Part shown: piece by piece, positions 25,942 through 34,517 of the stretch
Numbering within the stretch: position 1 is the stretch's first letter
Layout of the letters: every line of letters starts with the position of its first letter
From: Halovenus aranensis
GTDB lineage: Archaea > Halobacteriota > Halobacteria > Halobacteriales > Haloarculaceae
Assembly: GCF_900100385.1 (NCBI RefSeq)
Contig: NZ_FNFC01000009.1
Location: 1-64,000, forward strand
DNA length: 64,000 nucleotides
Direction of reading: 5' to 3'
Position numbers and translations under genes: made by a program
Notes under the pieces: model-generated
The model's database searches: none
Told to the model about the DNA's origin: nothing
Seen by the model: the letters and a program-made list of their open reading frames with translations, nothing else

Positions 25942-26096
25942 AGCTCGACCTCCGAGAGGCACTCGGTTCCGTTACAGTACGGACACTGGAAGTCTGTAAC
26001 GCCGACCTCCTCGGGCATGTCGTAGGTGTAATGAAGCTCGAACATGTCGAGTTCACAGTCGTCGGCCGTACAGACGACTTCGAGCGTGGCTGGCAT
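25938..26096 (-). CDS. Small zinc-ribbon protein (DUF7559 family, from memory)
   Basis: This 52-residue protein starts at the ATG at 26096 (MPATLEVVCTADDCELDMF). CTADDC and CPYCNGTEC give two cysteine pairs for one zinc site. It overlaps hsp20 by 4 nt and is upstream of it in an operon, an arrangement that suggests a role in the same stress or folding process. The molecular function is not known. Confidence 0.85.
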   Translation of the reverse strand: MPATLEVVCTADDCELDMFELHYTYDMPEEVGVTDFQCPYCNGTECLSEVEL

Positions 26097-26235
26097 AGCT
26101 GACAGTAGGGCTGGAGCCGTAATCAATTGCCGGGTCTGCGGGCCGAACGGCCGGGACACCGGGTGCAGGCCCGACCAAAGACGTTAGCCAGACAACAATA
26201 AGATTCAATTGGGCGGGGTGGGAATAGGGCCAACA

Positions 26236-26475
26236 ATGGCAGAAATACTCGCCGAGAACCTGTCCGGGAAAGCGGTCATGGGTACGGACGGGACCGAACT
26301 GGGGATGTTGTACAACATCTCGATGGATTTAGACACCGGACAGCTAGAGAATCTGATTATCACACTCGACGAGACCGCCGACCCAGCAGAGTTCGAGCGA
26401 AACGAGCAGGGTCGGGCGCTCGTTCCAGTACAGCGCGTGCAGGCAGTCAAAGACCACATGATAGTCGACCGGTAA
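26236..26475 (+). CDS. PRC-barrel domain protein
   Basis: This 79-residue protein starts at the ATG at 26236 (MAEILAENLSGKAVMG). The PRC-barrel pattern (GTELGMLYNISMDLDTGQ, LIITLDETADP, ALVPVQRVQAVKDHMIV) spans almost the whole chain. Such single-domain proteins are common in archaea; relatives take part in RNA metabolism or bind the divisome. The nob1 gene follows 4 nt after the stop, so a link to RNA processing is reasonable. Confidence 0.9.
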   Translation: MAEILAENLSGKAVMGTDGTELGMLYNISMDLDTGQLENLIITLDETADPAEFERNEQGRALVPVQRVQAVKDHMIVDR

Positions 26476-26479
26476 TCGA

Positions 26480-26938
26480 ATGTACGTTCTCGATTCCTCG
26501 GCGTTCATCCACGAGTATCACACCGACGAACCGATAGCCTCGGTGCCGCTGGTCCGGGAGGAGCTCGAAGACGAGAGTGCCTACCGGTTCGACGCCCTGG
26601 AGGGCTCAGGGATGCATCTTCACATCCCCGACGAGGAGACGGTCGTCCGCATCGAGCGCGCCGCGCGAGAGACCGGCGACCTCGAAGAGCTCTCCGAGAC
26701 AGACGTTCGACTCGTCGCTGCGGCCTTCGAGCTCGATGGCACGCTGGTCACCGACGACTACGCGATGCAAAACGTGGCCGAGAAGCTGAACGTCACCGTC
26801 GAAGTTATCGAACGTGACGGTATCGCCGAACAGCGCGACTGGACGTTCCAGTGCCAAGGCTGTGGCCGAGAGTTCGACGACCACCACGACCGCTGTCCAA
26901 TCTGTGGCAGCGACCTCTCGCGGAAGAACCCGGCCTGA
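26480..26938 (+). CDS. nob1: rRNA-maturation endonuclease Nob1
   Basis: This 152-residue protein has an N-terminal PIN domain with the acidic active-site residues (YVLDSSAFIHEY, SETDVRLVAAAF, LVTDDYAMQNVA) and a C-terminal zinc ribbon (CQGCG and CPICG). Nob1 cuts the 3' end of 16S rRNA during maturation of the small subunit. The length and order match archaeal Nob1. It is cotranscribed with the PRC-barrel gene (4-nt gap). Confidence 0.94.
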   Translation: MYVLDSSAFIHEYHTDEPIASVPLVREELEDESAYRFDALEGSGMHLHIPDEETVVRIERAARETGDLEELSETDVRLVAAAFELDGTLVTDDYAMQNVAEKLNVTVEVIERDGIAEQRDWTFQCQGCGREFDDHHDRCPICGSDLSRKNPA

Positions 26939-26941
26939 CCG

Positions 26942-27100
26942 CTACTGGTCTGGGACGCCAGCACCCTCTTCGAGGGCGTCGGGCCCGAGGTCGACGAGCT
27001 GGCGCAACACCTCTTCCTCGGTCACACCGTGTTCCTGTGCCAGCGTCCGGACCTCTCGCGAGGTGCCGTCGTCACACACCAGTGTGTAGTGGGCGACCAT
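26942..27100 (-). CDS. Small conserved-looking protein (52 aa)
   Basis: This short minus-strand frame encodes MVAHYTLVCDDGTSREVRTL and continues AQEHGVTEEEVLRQLVDLGPD, ending GVPDQ. The composition is acidic and halophile-like, the helical pattern with TEEEVLRQLVDLG resembles a ribbon-helix-helix or small HTH unit, and I recall similar short proteins in haloarchaea. It is convergent with nob1 (stops 3 nt apart) and 62 nt upstream of the CAAX protease gene on the same strand. The function is unknown. Confidence 0.65.
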   Translation of the reverse strand: MVAHYTLVCDDGTSREVRTLAQEHGVTEEEVLRQLVDLGPDALEEGAGVPDQ

Positions 27101-27162
27101 TGACAGAGACTACTCGCCAACAGGGCTTAAAATGGCGTCAGACAGCTGTCTGACCGCCGCCT

Positions 27163-27936
27163 CTACAGTATGTTCGTCGCGCCCACGTAGAGATTGAGAT
27201 AGATAACGACATTCCAGCAGGCGTGGACGGCAATCGGCACGGTGAGGTTCTCGGTGTACTCGTGTACTCCGCCGAGGACCAGTCCGGAGACGAAAGCGAC
27301 GGCCACGTACGCGAGTCGGCTCCCTGCGCCGACAAGTGCAACGTAGTGAACCAGCCCGAAAACGAGCGCCGCGCCAAGGATGCCCGGAATGACGCCGTAG
27401 GCGCGTCGGAACAGCCCCTGAACGACACCTCTGAAAAGCAGCTCCTCGGCCGGGGCGTTCAGGAAGACGACCAGCGGGACGAAATAGAGGAACAGCTGGG
27501 GGTTGTCCTTCCCAATATCGACGGTGGCGTTTTCGGCGGGTTCGAGGCCGAGCTGTGCGAGAACAACGTCGAGGCCGACCATGAACGCGACGAGCAGCGA
27601 GAACCCGAGCAGTATCCACCGGATATCGTGCCAGGTCGGGCGGACAGCCCGGACGAGTGCGCCATCGTCCCAGCGGAGATAGGCACCGGCGACGACGAAG
27701 AATCCGACGAAGTGTAGCCCCATCGGCACAATCTGTGTAAGCACCGGCGCATTCGCCTCTGTCAGACCGGCCCCATCGAGTACCGAGAGTCCGAAACTCT
27801 GGATGATGCCAGCAACGAGAAAGGCGACGGCAACGAGCAATAGCGCGTGTGTGATGTTCTCGACGCGCTGGAGAGGGTCGGCGGTCCGAACGAGCGGCCG
27901 TTTTTCGGGGACGCCGTCGTCGGCTGTCGGCTCCAT
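27163..27936 (-). CDS. CPBP-family intramembrane metalloprotease (CAAX protease homologue)
   Basis: This 257-residue protein has seven or so membrane segments. The catalytic motif APAEELLFRG (EExxxR) is followed by FGLVHY and IAVHACWN, which supply the His and Asn/His ligands. Family members cleave prenylated or other membrane proteins and often take part in bacteriocin immunity. The frame is open to 28227, but I start at the ATG at 27936 (MEPTADDGVPEKR); the residues before it belong to the neighbouring small gene read in another frame. Confidence 0.9.
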   Translation of the reverse strand: MEPTADDGVPEKRPLVRTADPLQRVENITHALLLVAVAFLVAGIIQSFGLSVLDGAGLTEANAPVLTQIVPMGLHFVGFFVVAGAYLRWDDGALVRAVRPTWHDIRWILLGFSLLVAFMVGLDVVLAQLGLEPAENATVDIGKDNPQLFLYFVPLVVFLNAPAEELLFRGVVQGLFRRAYGVIPGILGAALVFGLVHYVALVGAGSRLAYVAVAFVSGLVLGGVHEYTENLTVPIAVHACWNVVIYLNLYVGATNIL

Positions 27937-27976
27937 GCCTATCCTAGCGTCCTCACGGTCAAGTTTGCACCGATTC

Positions 27977-28162
27977 CTATATGCGGTCGAGCAGCCAGAG
28001 GACGATGAGGACAGCAATGACGAGTCCAATGAGGTTCGGAAGCAGGCCCAGGAGACTCCCGAGCAGGTCCACTGTCGCATCCAGAACCTCAAGGACGAGC
28101 CAGACGAGGACCAGCACCAGGATGACTTGCAGGAGCGTATCGGCGTCGAGTTCTGCTCGCAT
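27977..28162 (-). CDS. Small membrane protein (DUF7554 family, from memory)
   Basis: This 61-residue protein starts at the ATG at 28162 (MRAELDADTLLQVILVLVLV). It is mostly one or two hydrophobic helices and ends VLIVLWLLDRI. Such proteins are conserved next to unrelated genes in haloarchaea. No function is known. It lies 40 nt upstream of the CAAX protease gene on the same strand. Confidence 0.75.
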   Translation of the reverse strand: MRAELDADTLLQVILVLVLVWLVLEVLDATVDLLGSLLGLLPNLIGLVIAVLIVLWLLDRI

Positions 28163-28245
28163 ACCAGTCTGTGTGTTGGCCAAGGTAAAATTCGTTCCGG
28201 CCGGTCGGACAACACATATGACGCCACGGCAAGAAAGCACGCACG

Positions 28246-29316
28246 ATGAATCGCACTCGCTGGACCGTCATCGTGGGTGCTGTCGCCCTGGCCGCGGCAC
28301 TATTCGGGGCAGCCGCGGTCGTCGGTACGGCCGGGGCCGCCGACGACGCGCCCGAGGGGGCGCTGTTCCAGACGGATATCGACGCTGACACCGTCAGGAT
28401 GGCGGCGACTGTCGACCAGGCCGGGGACGCAACGTGGCAGGTGACTTACCGGCTCGACCTCGACGGCAACGAGTCGGTGCAGGCATTCGAGTCACTCCGG
28501 GCCGACATTCGTGCCAACGAGTCGGCGTATCTCTCCCCATTTACCGACCGAATGCGACGGACCGCAGACACCGCGTCGAACGCGACTGGACGCGCGATGG
28601 CCATCAGAAACACCACTATCGACACCCAGCGGATTACACAGCCCGACGCCGAGTTCGGCGACGTCGTCTTCTCCTTTAGTTGGACGGGCTTTGCCGCCGT
28701 CGACGGCGGAACCGTCCGCGCAGGCGACGCAGTCGACGGGCTCTTTCTCGACGAGCAGTCGAGTCTCACCCTCAGCTGGACGGGCGAGTTGACCGTCGAT
28801 TCACAGACGCCACAGGCGGACACGGCCACCGGACAGCGGCTCACGTGGCGCGGTCCCATCGAATTCGAGACCGGCGAGCCACGGGCAGTCTTGGTTCCGC
28901 CATCAGAGAGTGACGGGAACGCAATATCGCCACTGATGGTCGGTGCGCTGCTGGTCGCCGTTGTCGGTGTCGGTCTGGCAGCGTTCCTCAGCCGACGCGA
29001 CGGCGACACCCCGACGGTAACAGAGGAAGAGCCGACCCCCGCGGCCGAGTCGGAGAATCAGGGGCCGCCCTCAGAGCTGTTGAGCAACGAAGAGCGCGTA
29101 CTCGCGCTCGTCGAAGACAACGGCGGCCGAATCAAACAGAAGGAAGTCGCCGAACGCCTCGACTGGAGCGCGGCGATGACCAGCCAGGTCGTCGGCGACC
29201 TTCGAGAGGCCGACGAAATCGAGACGTTCCGCATCGGCCGCGAGAACGTGCTGACACTGCCCGATGTGGACATCGTCCCGGAGGACGAAGGGACGAGCGA
29301 GGACGAGACCGGATAA
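28246..29316 (+). CDS. Membrane-tethered winged-helix protein (signal, extracellular domain, TM, wHTH)
   Basis: This 356-residue protein has a signal peptide (about 1-31, ending AGAA), an extracytoplasmic beta-rich domain (about 32-222) rich in Thr/Asp, a membrane helix (about 226-250) and a cytoplasmic winged helix (about 275-340: NEERVLALVEDNGGRIKQKEVAERL). The topology suggests an outside signal regulating an intracellular DNA-binding domain. I recall these domains as DUF7345 and DUF7343. The downstream gene (29414) is on the same strand but has its own promoter and encodes another exported protein. Confidence 0.85.
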   Translation: MNRTRWTVIVGAVALAAALFGAAAVVGTAGAADDAPEGALFQTDIDADTVRMAATVDQAGDATWQVTYRLDLDGNESVQAFESLRADIRANESAYLSPFTDRMRRTADTASNATGRAMAIRNTTIDTQRITQPDAEFGDVVFSFSWTGFAAVDGGTVRAGDAVDGLFLDEQSSLTLSWTGELTVDSQTPQADTATGQRLTWRGPIEFETGEPRAVLVPPSESDGNAISPLMVGALLVAVVGVGLAAFLSRRDGDTPTVTEEEPTPAAESENQGPPSELLSNEERVLALVEDNGGRIKQKEVAERLDWSAAMTSQVVGDLREADEIETFRIGRENVLTLPDVDIVPEDEGTSEDETG

Positions 29317-29338
29317 TCACCAGACGCCAACGGCTAAA

Positions 29339-29354
29339 TCCGAGTTAATTCGGA
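29339..29354. promoter_or_regulatory. Near-palindromic operator candidate
   Basis: TCCGAGTTAATTCGGA is a 16-bp near-perfect palindrome with one mismatched pair. It lies about 60 nt before the ATG at 29414 and about 27 nt upstream of its TATA box. The preceding gene encodes a membrane-tethered winged helix, so autoregulation or cross-regulation is possible. Confidence 0.4.
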
Positions 29355-29380
29355 CAAAATTGGGGTTGAAGACCGTCTAT

Positions 29381-29387
29381 TTATAAG
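29381..29387 (+). promoter_or_regulatory. TATA box for 29414 gene
   Basis: TTATAAG, within a TATTTATAAGCG stretch, lies 33-27 nt before the ATG at 29414. This spacing fits a transcript with a leader of a few nucleotides. Confidence 0.6.
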
Positions 29388-29413
29388 CGATAGGGGTACC
29401 ATGGATACAGTAG

Positions 29414-30463
29414 ATGAATCGAACTGTCCCGTTCGTCGTGGTCGCTGTGGCGTCGCTCGCGGTGCTTGCACTCCCTGCGATGGGGATGGGACCGACCACC
29501 GGCGGGGCCACACAGGTCGACAGCAACGCCACCGCCCCCGGTGAGCAACTGTCAGGCGTTGTCGGCGTCCAGGGGGCCGAACTGGACGGCGCGCTCGAAC
29601 AGCGAGCCTTCGGTATTCAGTTCTCTCAGGCCGCAGATAACGACACGAAGGCAGCCATCCTCGCCGACCGACTCCAGAGCGTCGAACAGCGGCTGGCTGC
29701 CCTCCGGGACCGCAAGGCTACCCTCGAAGCACAGCGCAACGCGGGCGAGATAACAGACGGAAAATACCGGGCCAAAATGGCGAAAGTCGCGACACAGCTC
29801 AAGGTACTCTCGCGAGCCACGAACCAGACTGAGCAGGCAGCCGGCAACGTGCCGGCCGCCGCCCTCGAAGGGCGCGGTGTCAACGCGACCGCCATACAGA
29901 CCCTGCGAGACCGAGCCAGTGAACTGTCCGGTCCCGAGGTAGCCGCAATCGCTCGGGACATCGCCGGCCCCGGTGCCGGCAAGGCACTTGGTCGTGGGAA
30001 CGAGACGACGCCGGTAAACGGAACGGGGCCACCCGGCGCAGACAGCAACCGTGGGGACGGACAGGGCAAGTCGGCCCGTAGCGACCAGGCCGGCGACGAG
30101 CGCCAGTCGCCGGGAGAGAACAGGCGCGAAAACAGCACCCGGGTAGCAGACGGACGTGACGGAGCTGACGACAGAGGCGGCGACCGCGGGAGAGACGATA
30201 CCGCTTCGGACGACACAGCCGGCGATAGCGAGCAGAACCCAGACGACTCTCCGGGCAACGAGACAGAGCCCGGCGGCGACGGGACGCCTACTGAAACAGA
30301 GTCAGACGACACACAGACCAATACGCCGACAGACGACGGCACGGACAGACAGTCGCCGGGCAACGACAGGGTGGACGACTCCACCGCGGATGACGAACGC
30401 GACGACGAGGACGACGAAGGTGACGAGGGCGACGACAGGAGTTCCTCGAAAGCGCAACGATAA
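29414..30463 (+). CDS. Exported helical protein with long acidic disordered tail (DUF7096-like)
   Basis: This 349-residue protein has a signal peptide (VPFVVVAVASLAVLALPAM, about 4-24) and a helical domain to about residue 190 (AILADRLQSVEQRLAALRDR and a likely coiled coil). The last 150 residues are a low-complexity Asp/Glu/Ser/Thr/Gly tail. I recall the N-terminal domain as DUF7096, seen beside the membrane-tethered winged-helix family. It is probably cell-surface or secreted. The function is unknown; a paired sensor role with the upstream gene is only a guess. Confidence 0.8.
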   Translation: MNRTVPFVVVAVASLAVLALPAMGMGPTTGGATQVDSNATAPGEQLSGVVGVQGAELDGALEQRAFGIQFSQAADNDTKAAILADRLQSVEQRLAALRDRKATLEAQRNAGEITDGKYRAKMAKVATQLKVLSRATNQTEQAAGNVPAAALEGRGVNATAIQTLRDRASELSGPEVAAIARDIAGPGAGKALGRGNETTPVNGTGPPGADSNRGDGQGKSARSDQAGDERQSPGENRRENSTRVADGRDGADDRGGDRGRDDTASDDTAGDSEQNPDDSPGNETEPGGDGTPTETESDDTQTNTPTDDGTDRQSPGNDRVDDSTADDERDDEDDEGDEGDDRSSSKAQR

Positions 30464-30493
30464 TCGCCCCGGGGGTGCTGAGTTGGGATAACC

Positions 30494-31627
30494 ATGAGTG
30501 GATTCACCTATTCGCAGAAATCGATGGAGATAGCCGGTGGAGAGGGGGTCTACCTCACCGACAGCGAGGGTGTCGAGTACCTGGATTTCGGTGCGAACTA
30601 CGCCTGTACGCCGCTCGGTCACGACCACGAGACAGTCCAGTCGGCGGTCGCCGACCAGCTCGATGACCTGACGTTCGTTCAGGCGGTGTACCCCGTCGAG
30701 ACCCGACAGCGTCTCCACGAGACACTCGCTGCGGCCGCGCCGGCAGACCTCGACAACGTCTGGGTCTGTAACTCCGGCACCGAAGCTAACGAGGCCGCGC
30801 TCAAGTTCGCCCGCTCAGCGACTGGCAACACGAAGTTCGTCGCCGCGACGCACGCGTTCCACGGACGGACGATGGGGTCGCTCTCGCTGACGTGGAAAGA
30901 CAAGTACCGCAGCCACTACGAGCCACTGCTCGACGAGACGGAGTTTGTCCCCTACAACGACAGCGAGGCACTGTCCGAGGCCGTCGACGACGACACCGCA
31001 GCGGTCATCCTCGAACCAATCCAAGGGGCCGGCGGTATCAACCCCGCGACGGTCGAGTTCTTGCAGACGGCACGCGAGGCAACCGAGGAGATGGGCGCGG
31101 CGCTGGTCTTCGACGAGGTCCAGACCGGGCTCGGCCGGACCGGGCGGATGTGGAACCACGAACGCGCGGATATTGTCCCCGATATCGTGACGAGTGCGAA
31201 GGGGCTGGCCAACGGCCTGCCTATCGGCGCGACGCTGTGTCGCGACTGGATTGCAGCGGCGTACGGCAACCACGCCTCCACCTTCGGCGGTAGTCCCGTC
31301 GTCGCCGCGGCCGCCGAGGCGACTCTCTCGACGATTCACGACGAAAGGCTGCCAGCACACGCCGGCGAGATGGGGACCTACCTGCGCGAGCGCCTCGAAC
31401 GCGAACTCGGTGACAGTGTCCGGGACGTTCGCGGCGAAGGGCTGATGGTCGGCGTCGAAATCGAGGAGAGCGCGGCAGACGCCGTCGCCGCGCTCGCACA
31501 CGACGAACACGTGCTGGCGCTTACAGCCGGAAAACACGTGGTTCGATTCCTGCCGCCGCTGGTCGTCGACGAAGGCCACGTCGACCGCGCGGCGAACGCG
31601 CTCGCGGCGGTCCTGAGAAAGGAGTAA
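30494..31627 (+). CDS. Class III (acetylornithine/ornithine-type) aminotransferase
   Basis: This 377-residue PLP enzyme has NSGTEANEAALKFAR, LVFDEVQTGLGRTG (Asp that binds the pyridine N) and TSAKGLANGLPIGA with the catalytic Lys. The N-terminus (MSGFTYSQKSM) and length match archaeal ArgD/LysJ enzymes of arginine or lysine synthesis. However, no other arg or lys gene is nearby, and no LysW carrier gene is visible. It may be a paralogue using another amine such as GABA or an omega-amino acid. It is convergent with the seven-repeat protein gene. Confidence 0.9.
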   Translation: MSGFTYSQKSMEIAGGEGVYLTDSEGVEYLDFGANYACTPLGHDHETVQSAVADQLDDLTFVQAVYPVETRQRLHETLAAAAPADLDNVWVCNSGTEANEAALKFARSATGNTKFVAATHAFHGRTMGSLSLTWKDKYRSHYEPLLDETEFVPYNDSEALSEAVDDDTAAVILEPIQGAGGINPATVEFLQTAREATEEMGAALVFDEVQTGLGRTGRMWNHERADIVPDIVTSAKGLANGLPIGATLCRDWIAAAYGNHASTFGGSPVVAAAAEATLSTIHDERLPAHAGEMGTYLRERLERELGDSVRDVRGEGLMVGVEIEESAADAVAALAHDEHVLALTAGKHVVRFLPPLVVDEGHVDRAANALAAVLRKE

Positions 31628-31643
31628 CGAGACGGTTGCGGTG

Positions 31644-34403
31644 TTACTCGCTGAGGTTCGTCCGGTCGATTACCTCGCCCTCGTTGTAGATGAGGAGGAC
31701 GTTGTCTGGTTTCTCCTCGGCTTCGATGGTCATCGAGTCACCTTCTGAGACGGTCCCGTCGCCGTCCCAGTCGGCGAGCCCCTCGGTTGCTGGTGGGGCG
31801 TAGACGCCGAGGCTGTCGGCATCAATTTCGTCGCCGCCGTTGTGCTCGATACTGAGCGCGCCTTCGTCGCTGTCGTAGCTGACGGCGAAGCTCGCATCTG
31901 GAACGACGGTGTACTCTTGGACTTGTGTCGCATCACCGCTAGTCGGCCACTCAATGACGATTGTCGTCCCCGCCTCGAACGAGCCGAGCTCGAGTTCGTC
32001 GCCCTCTTCGAGCGTGTCGTACTCCTCGCCCGGCTGGGTGTCGAGTTCCTCGCCGTCGGCGAGGAAGCGGAACTCGCTGGCGTCGCGGGAGGTGTCCTCG
32101 CGATAGGTCGCGACGAGCGTGCCCTCACGGTTCTCGAAGTTGAACGCGTACCGTGGCTGTGCGCTAAACCGATAGACCGTCGACCATCGCCGGTCGTCCG
32201 TCGTGACGACAACGTTGATACTCGTTTCCGGACCCACGTCTTCCAGAGTTACGCTGTCACCGTTTGACAGCGTTTCGATGTCCGAGAACGGCTTTTCGTC
32301 GTTTTCGTTGTCTGCGTCGCGACTGTAGCGTCGGACTTCGAGGTTCGAGGCATCGGCCGTCTGCTGGCCAGTGTAGGCCAGTTCGACCGTCTCGTTCGAG
32401 GGGTCGTAACTCGCCTGGAACAGGTCACGCCCGGTGACCCGCTGTGTAATCGTCTCCTCGGTCTCGCCGTCGGTCCAGACGACTTTTACCTCTTGGAACG
32501 GCTCGCCGTCCACCGAGAGCGAGTCGCCCTGGCTAACTGTGTCGTACTCGTCGCTGAACTGCGTCTCAGCCGCCTCGTCGTTGAACGTGAGTTTGAGGTT
32601 GCTTGCATCGACCTCCTCGCCGTTCTGGTGTGTGAGCGTGACAGTGCCCTCCTCGTCGTCGTAGGACACGTTCATGTAGACCCGAGGCGTGATGACTATC
32701 TCTTCGATGACAGTCGTCTCGTCGCCAGCGGTCCACTCGACGACGATTTTCGTCCCGTACTCGACATCGGGAAGCGAGATTTCGTCCCCGCGTTCGAGCG
32801 TGTCGTGCTCGTCTGCCGGCTGTGTCTCCATCTCCTCGTCGTCGGCGAGGACCCGGAAGTTCTCGGCGTCTCGGGCGATGTCGTCGTAGTACCGCAGCGT
32901 GAGTCCTTTGTCTCCACGGTTCATCACAGAGATGCGTGGTTCGCGGATGCGGTATCTGACAAGCGTCCTGTCAGGCCCGAATGAGCTTGCCGGTTTCTGT
33001 GGGACATCGAGTCTGAGCTCTACTCTGTCACCGATTCCGGCCTCCTCGACGGTCAACGAGTCGCCGGTCGTGAGCGTGTCGCCCAGCTCTTCGATTGGTG
33101 CCGTGAGCTGTTCGGTTTCGTATCGGTACGTGTTGTCGTCCTCGTCGTTGTCAACACGTCGCCGGACCGTGAGGGCGAGACGGTCCGTTTCGGCGTCCAT
33201 CTCGCCGGTGTAGGTCATTTCGACTGCTTTCGTCGACGGGTCGTACGATTTCTCGAAGGAGTTGCGACCGATGGCCTCGTTGACGTACGCGAAGTACTCG
33301 TTTGCTTCTTCGTCGAACCAGCGGAGGTAGACGACTGCGAGCGGGCCAGTATCGACCGTAAGCGAGTCGCCTTCGGTGAACGTCTCGAACTCGTCGGCTG
33401 GCTGTGTCTCCGCCATCGCACCGTTGACCCAGAGTTCGAGCATCTCTGCCGGAATCGACTCTCCGCTGCGGTGTGTGAGCGTCACGGTTCCCTCGCCATC
33501 AGCCGTCTTTATGCCGACTGACGCATCGGGGGCCGCCTCGCGAGCACGCCGTGGCGGCGCTTCGACAACCGTCTCCACGTAGGCGAAGCCGTCGTCGTAC
33601 TCGGTCTCAAGCTCGACAAGTGTACCCTGTTCGAGTTCCTGGAGAATCTCTTTGACGGCATCGTCGTCGAGGTCGACTCCATCGGCCGCTTCGAGGAGAT
33701 ACGCGTTCTCGAATGTTCCCTGCATTCCGCGAATCTGGGAGGGCGACTCCTCGAATCCGGCGCTGAACGTCTGAATCTGTTCCGAGAGTGATGCCGAGGC
33801 AAACTGGAGATCCGTGATATAGTAGAAGTGCGATTTGTCGCCGAGACGGTCGAACGCCTTGCTGAGCGTCTCAACCCCGTCGACTGCAGAATCAGTTCCA
33901 CCGACCCCGACTTCCTGGGCAGTCTCGGCCGCATCGATGCGCACGTCCGAGTCCTCGGCGCTCGCAAAGGCGAGCATCCCGTCGGTGCTCGCGGTTGCGC
34001 GTCGATCGTCCTCACTGTCACCGATGCGCCACCCACCGATTTCGTCGACCTGTTCTCCCGGCTTCGGTGTGCCGAACGAGCCGAGGATAGCGCCAACGGA
34101 GAGTCCGTCGTCGGTCGTGGCGGTCGCGACGGAGTCGACGTCCGCAATGTCGATTTCCTCGAACTGAGTGAGAATCGCGGCTTCGTAGGTAAGCTCGTCC
34201 CGGCTGGTGGCCTCGACTGTCGTCTCGGTAATGCGGCCGTATTCGGCGTCAAGTTCCGAGGGTGCAGGGACGAGGTCGAGTGCCGTCTCTATCTCGACAA
34301 GTTCCTGCGTTGTTGTCTGTTGTGCCTGTGCTTTCGGTACGCGGCCGCTCAGGAGAACTGCAGCAGCACCTCCAGAGCTAAGGAGTAAGTCTCGTCGTTT
34401 CAT
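31644..34403 (-). CDS. Tat-exported protein with seven tandem beta-type repeats
   Basis: This 919-residue protein has a twin-arginine signal (KRRDLLLSSGGAAAVLLSG, cleaved near AQA at about residue 27). A helical/mixed domain of unknown type spans about 30-290. Then seven repeats of about 85 residues follow, beginning near residues 295, 382, 491, 575, 661, 751 and 836, each with a TQ-DE-DT--GD-SL core. Units 1, 2, 3 match units 4, 5, 6 respectively, giving a 3+3+1 super-repeat. The repeats resemble the beta-domains of haloarchaeal pilins and surface proteins. No membrane anchor is visible. I infer a secreted or S-layer-associated adhesive protein. An SD-like GAGGTC (34408-34413) precedes the ATG. 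Confidence 0.85.
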   Translation of the reverse strand: MKRRDLLLSSGGAAAVLLSGRVPKAQAQQTTTQELVEIETALDLVPAPSELDAEYGRITETTVEATSRDELTYEAAILTQFEEIDIADVDSVATATTDDGLSVGAILGSFGTPKPGEQVDEIGGWRIGDSEDDRRATASTDGMLAFASAEDSDVRIDAAETAQEVGVGGTDSAVDGVETLSKAFDRLGDKSHFYYITDLQFASASLSEQIQTFSAGFEESPSQIRGMQGTFENAYLLEAADGVDLDDDAVKEILQELEQGTLVELETEYDDGFAYVETVVEAPPRRAREAAPDASVGIKTADGEGTVTLTHRSGESIPAEMLELWVNGAMAETQPADEFETFTEGDSLTVDTGPLAVVYLRWFDEEANEYFAYVNEAIGRNSFEKSYDPSTKAVEMTYTGEMDAETDRLALTVRRRVDNDEDDNTYRYETEQLTAPIEELGDTLTTGDSLTVEEAGIGDRVELRLDVPQKPASSFGPDRTLVRYRIREPRISVMNRGDKGLTLRYYDDIARDAENFRVLADDEEMETQPADEHDTLERGDEISLPDVEYGTKIVVEWTAGDETTVIEEIVITPRVYMNVSYDDEEGTVTLTHQNGEEVDASNLKLTFNDEAAETQFSDEYDTVSQGDSLSVDGEPFQEVKVVWTDGETEETITQRVTGRDLFQASYDPSNETVELAYTGQQTADASNLEVRRYSRDADNENDEKPFSDIETLSNGDSVTLEDVGPETSINVVVTTDDRRWSTVYRFSAQPRYAFNFENREGTLVATYREDTSRDASEFRFLADGEELDTQPGEEYDTLEEGDELELGSFEAGTTIVIEWPTSGDATQVQEYTVVPDASFAVSYDSDEGALSIEHNGGDEIDADSLGVYAPPATEGLADWDGDGTVSEGDSMTIEAEEKPDNVLLIYNEGEVIDRTNLSE

Positions 34404-34407
34404 GGGG

Positions 34408-34445
34408 ACCTCAAGCTACTGTTCACTTGGGAGGCTTTTTATTCA
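34408..34445 (-). promoter_or_regulatory. Promoter and SD of the seven-repeat protein gene
   Basis: On the minus strand GAATAAAAAG (34435-34445) is a TATA-like box about 32-42 nt before the ATG at 34403, and GAGGTC (34408-34413) is a Shine-Dalgarno-like sequence 4 nt before it. This gene therefore probably has a short leader, unlike the leaderless genes around it. Confidence 0.45.
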
Positions 34446-34487
34446 TACGGTGTCGTTTCTGGCCCAGCAACGAACAGCAGCCACCGA

Positions 34488-34494
34488 TTTATCA
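34488..34494 (+). promoter_or_regulatory. TATA box, leaderless promoter of HTH gene
   Basis: TTTATCA lies 30-24 nt before the ATG at 34518, matching a leaderless promoter. It is divergent from the promoter of the seven-repeat protein gene, so both are within about 110 nt. Confidence 0.5.
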
Positions 34495-34517
34495 CGCGTG
34501 CGGTCTATGACTCCCCT

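Noticed and set aside
27163-28227. Longer version of the CAAX-protease frame starting at 28227
   Set aside because: The extra 97 codons run antiparallel-frame through the small membrane-protein gene, are basic, and are not expected in the family; the ATG at 27936 is better.
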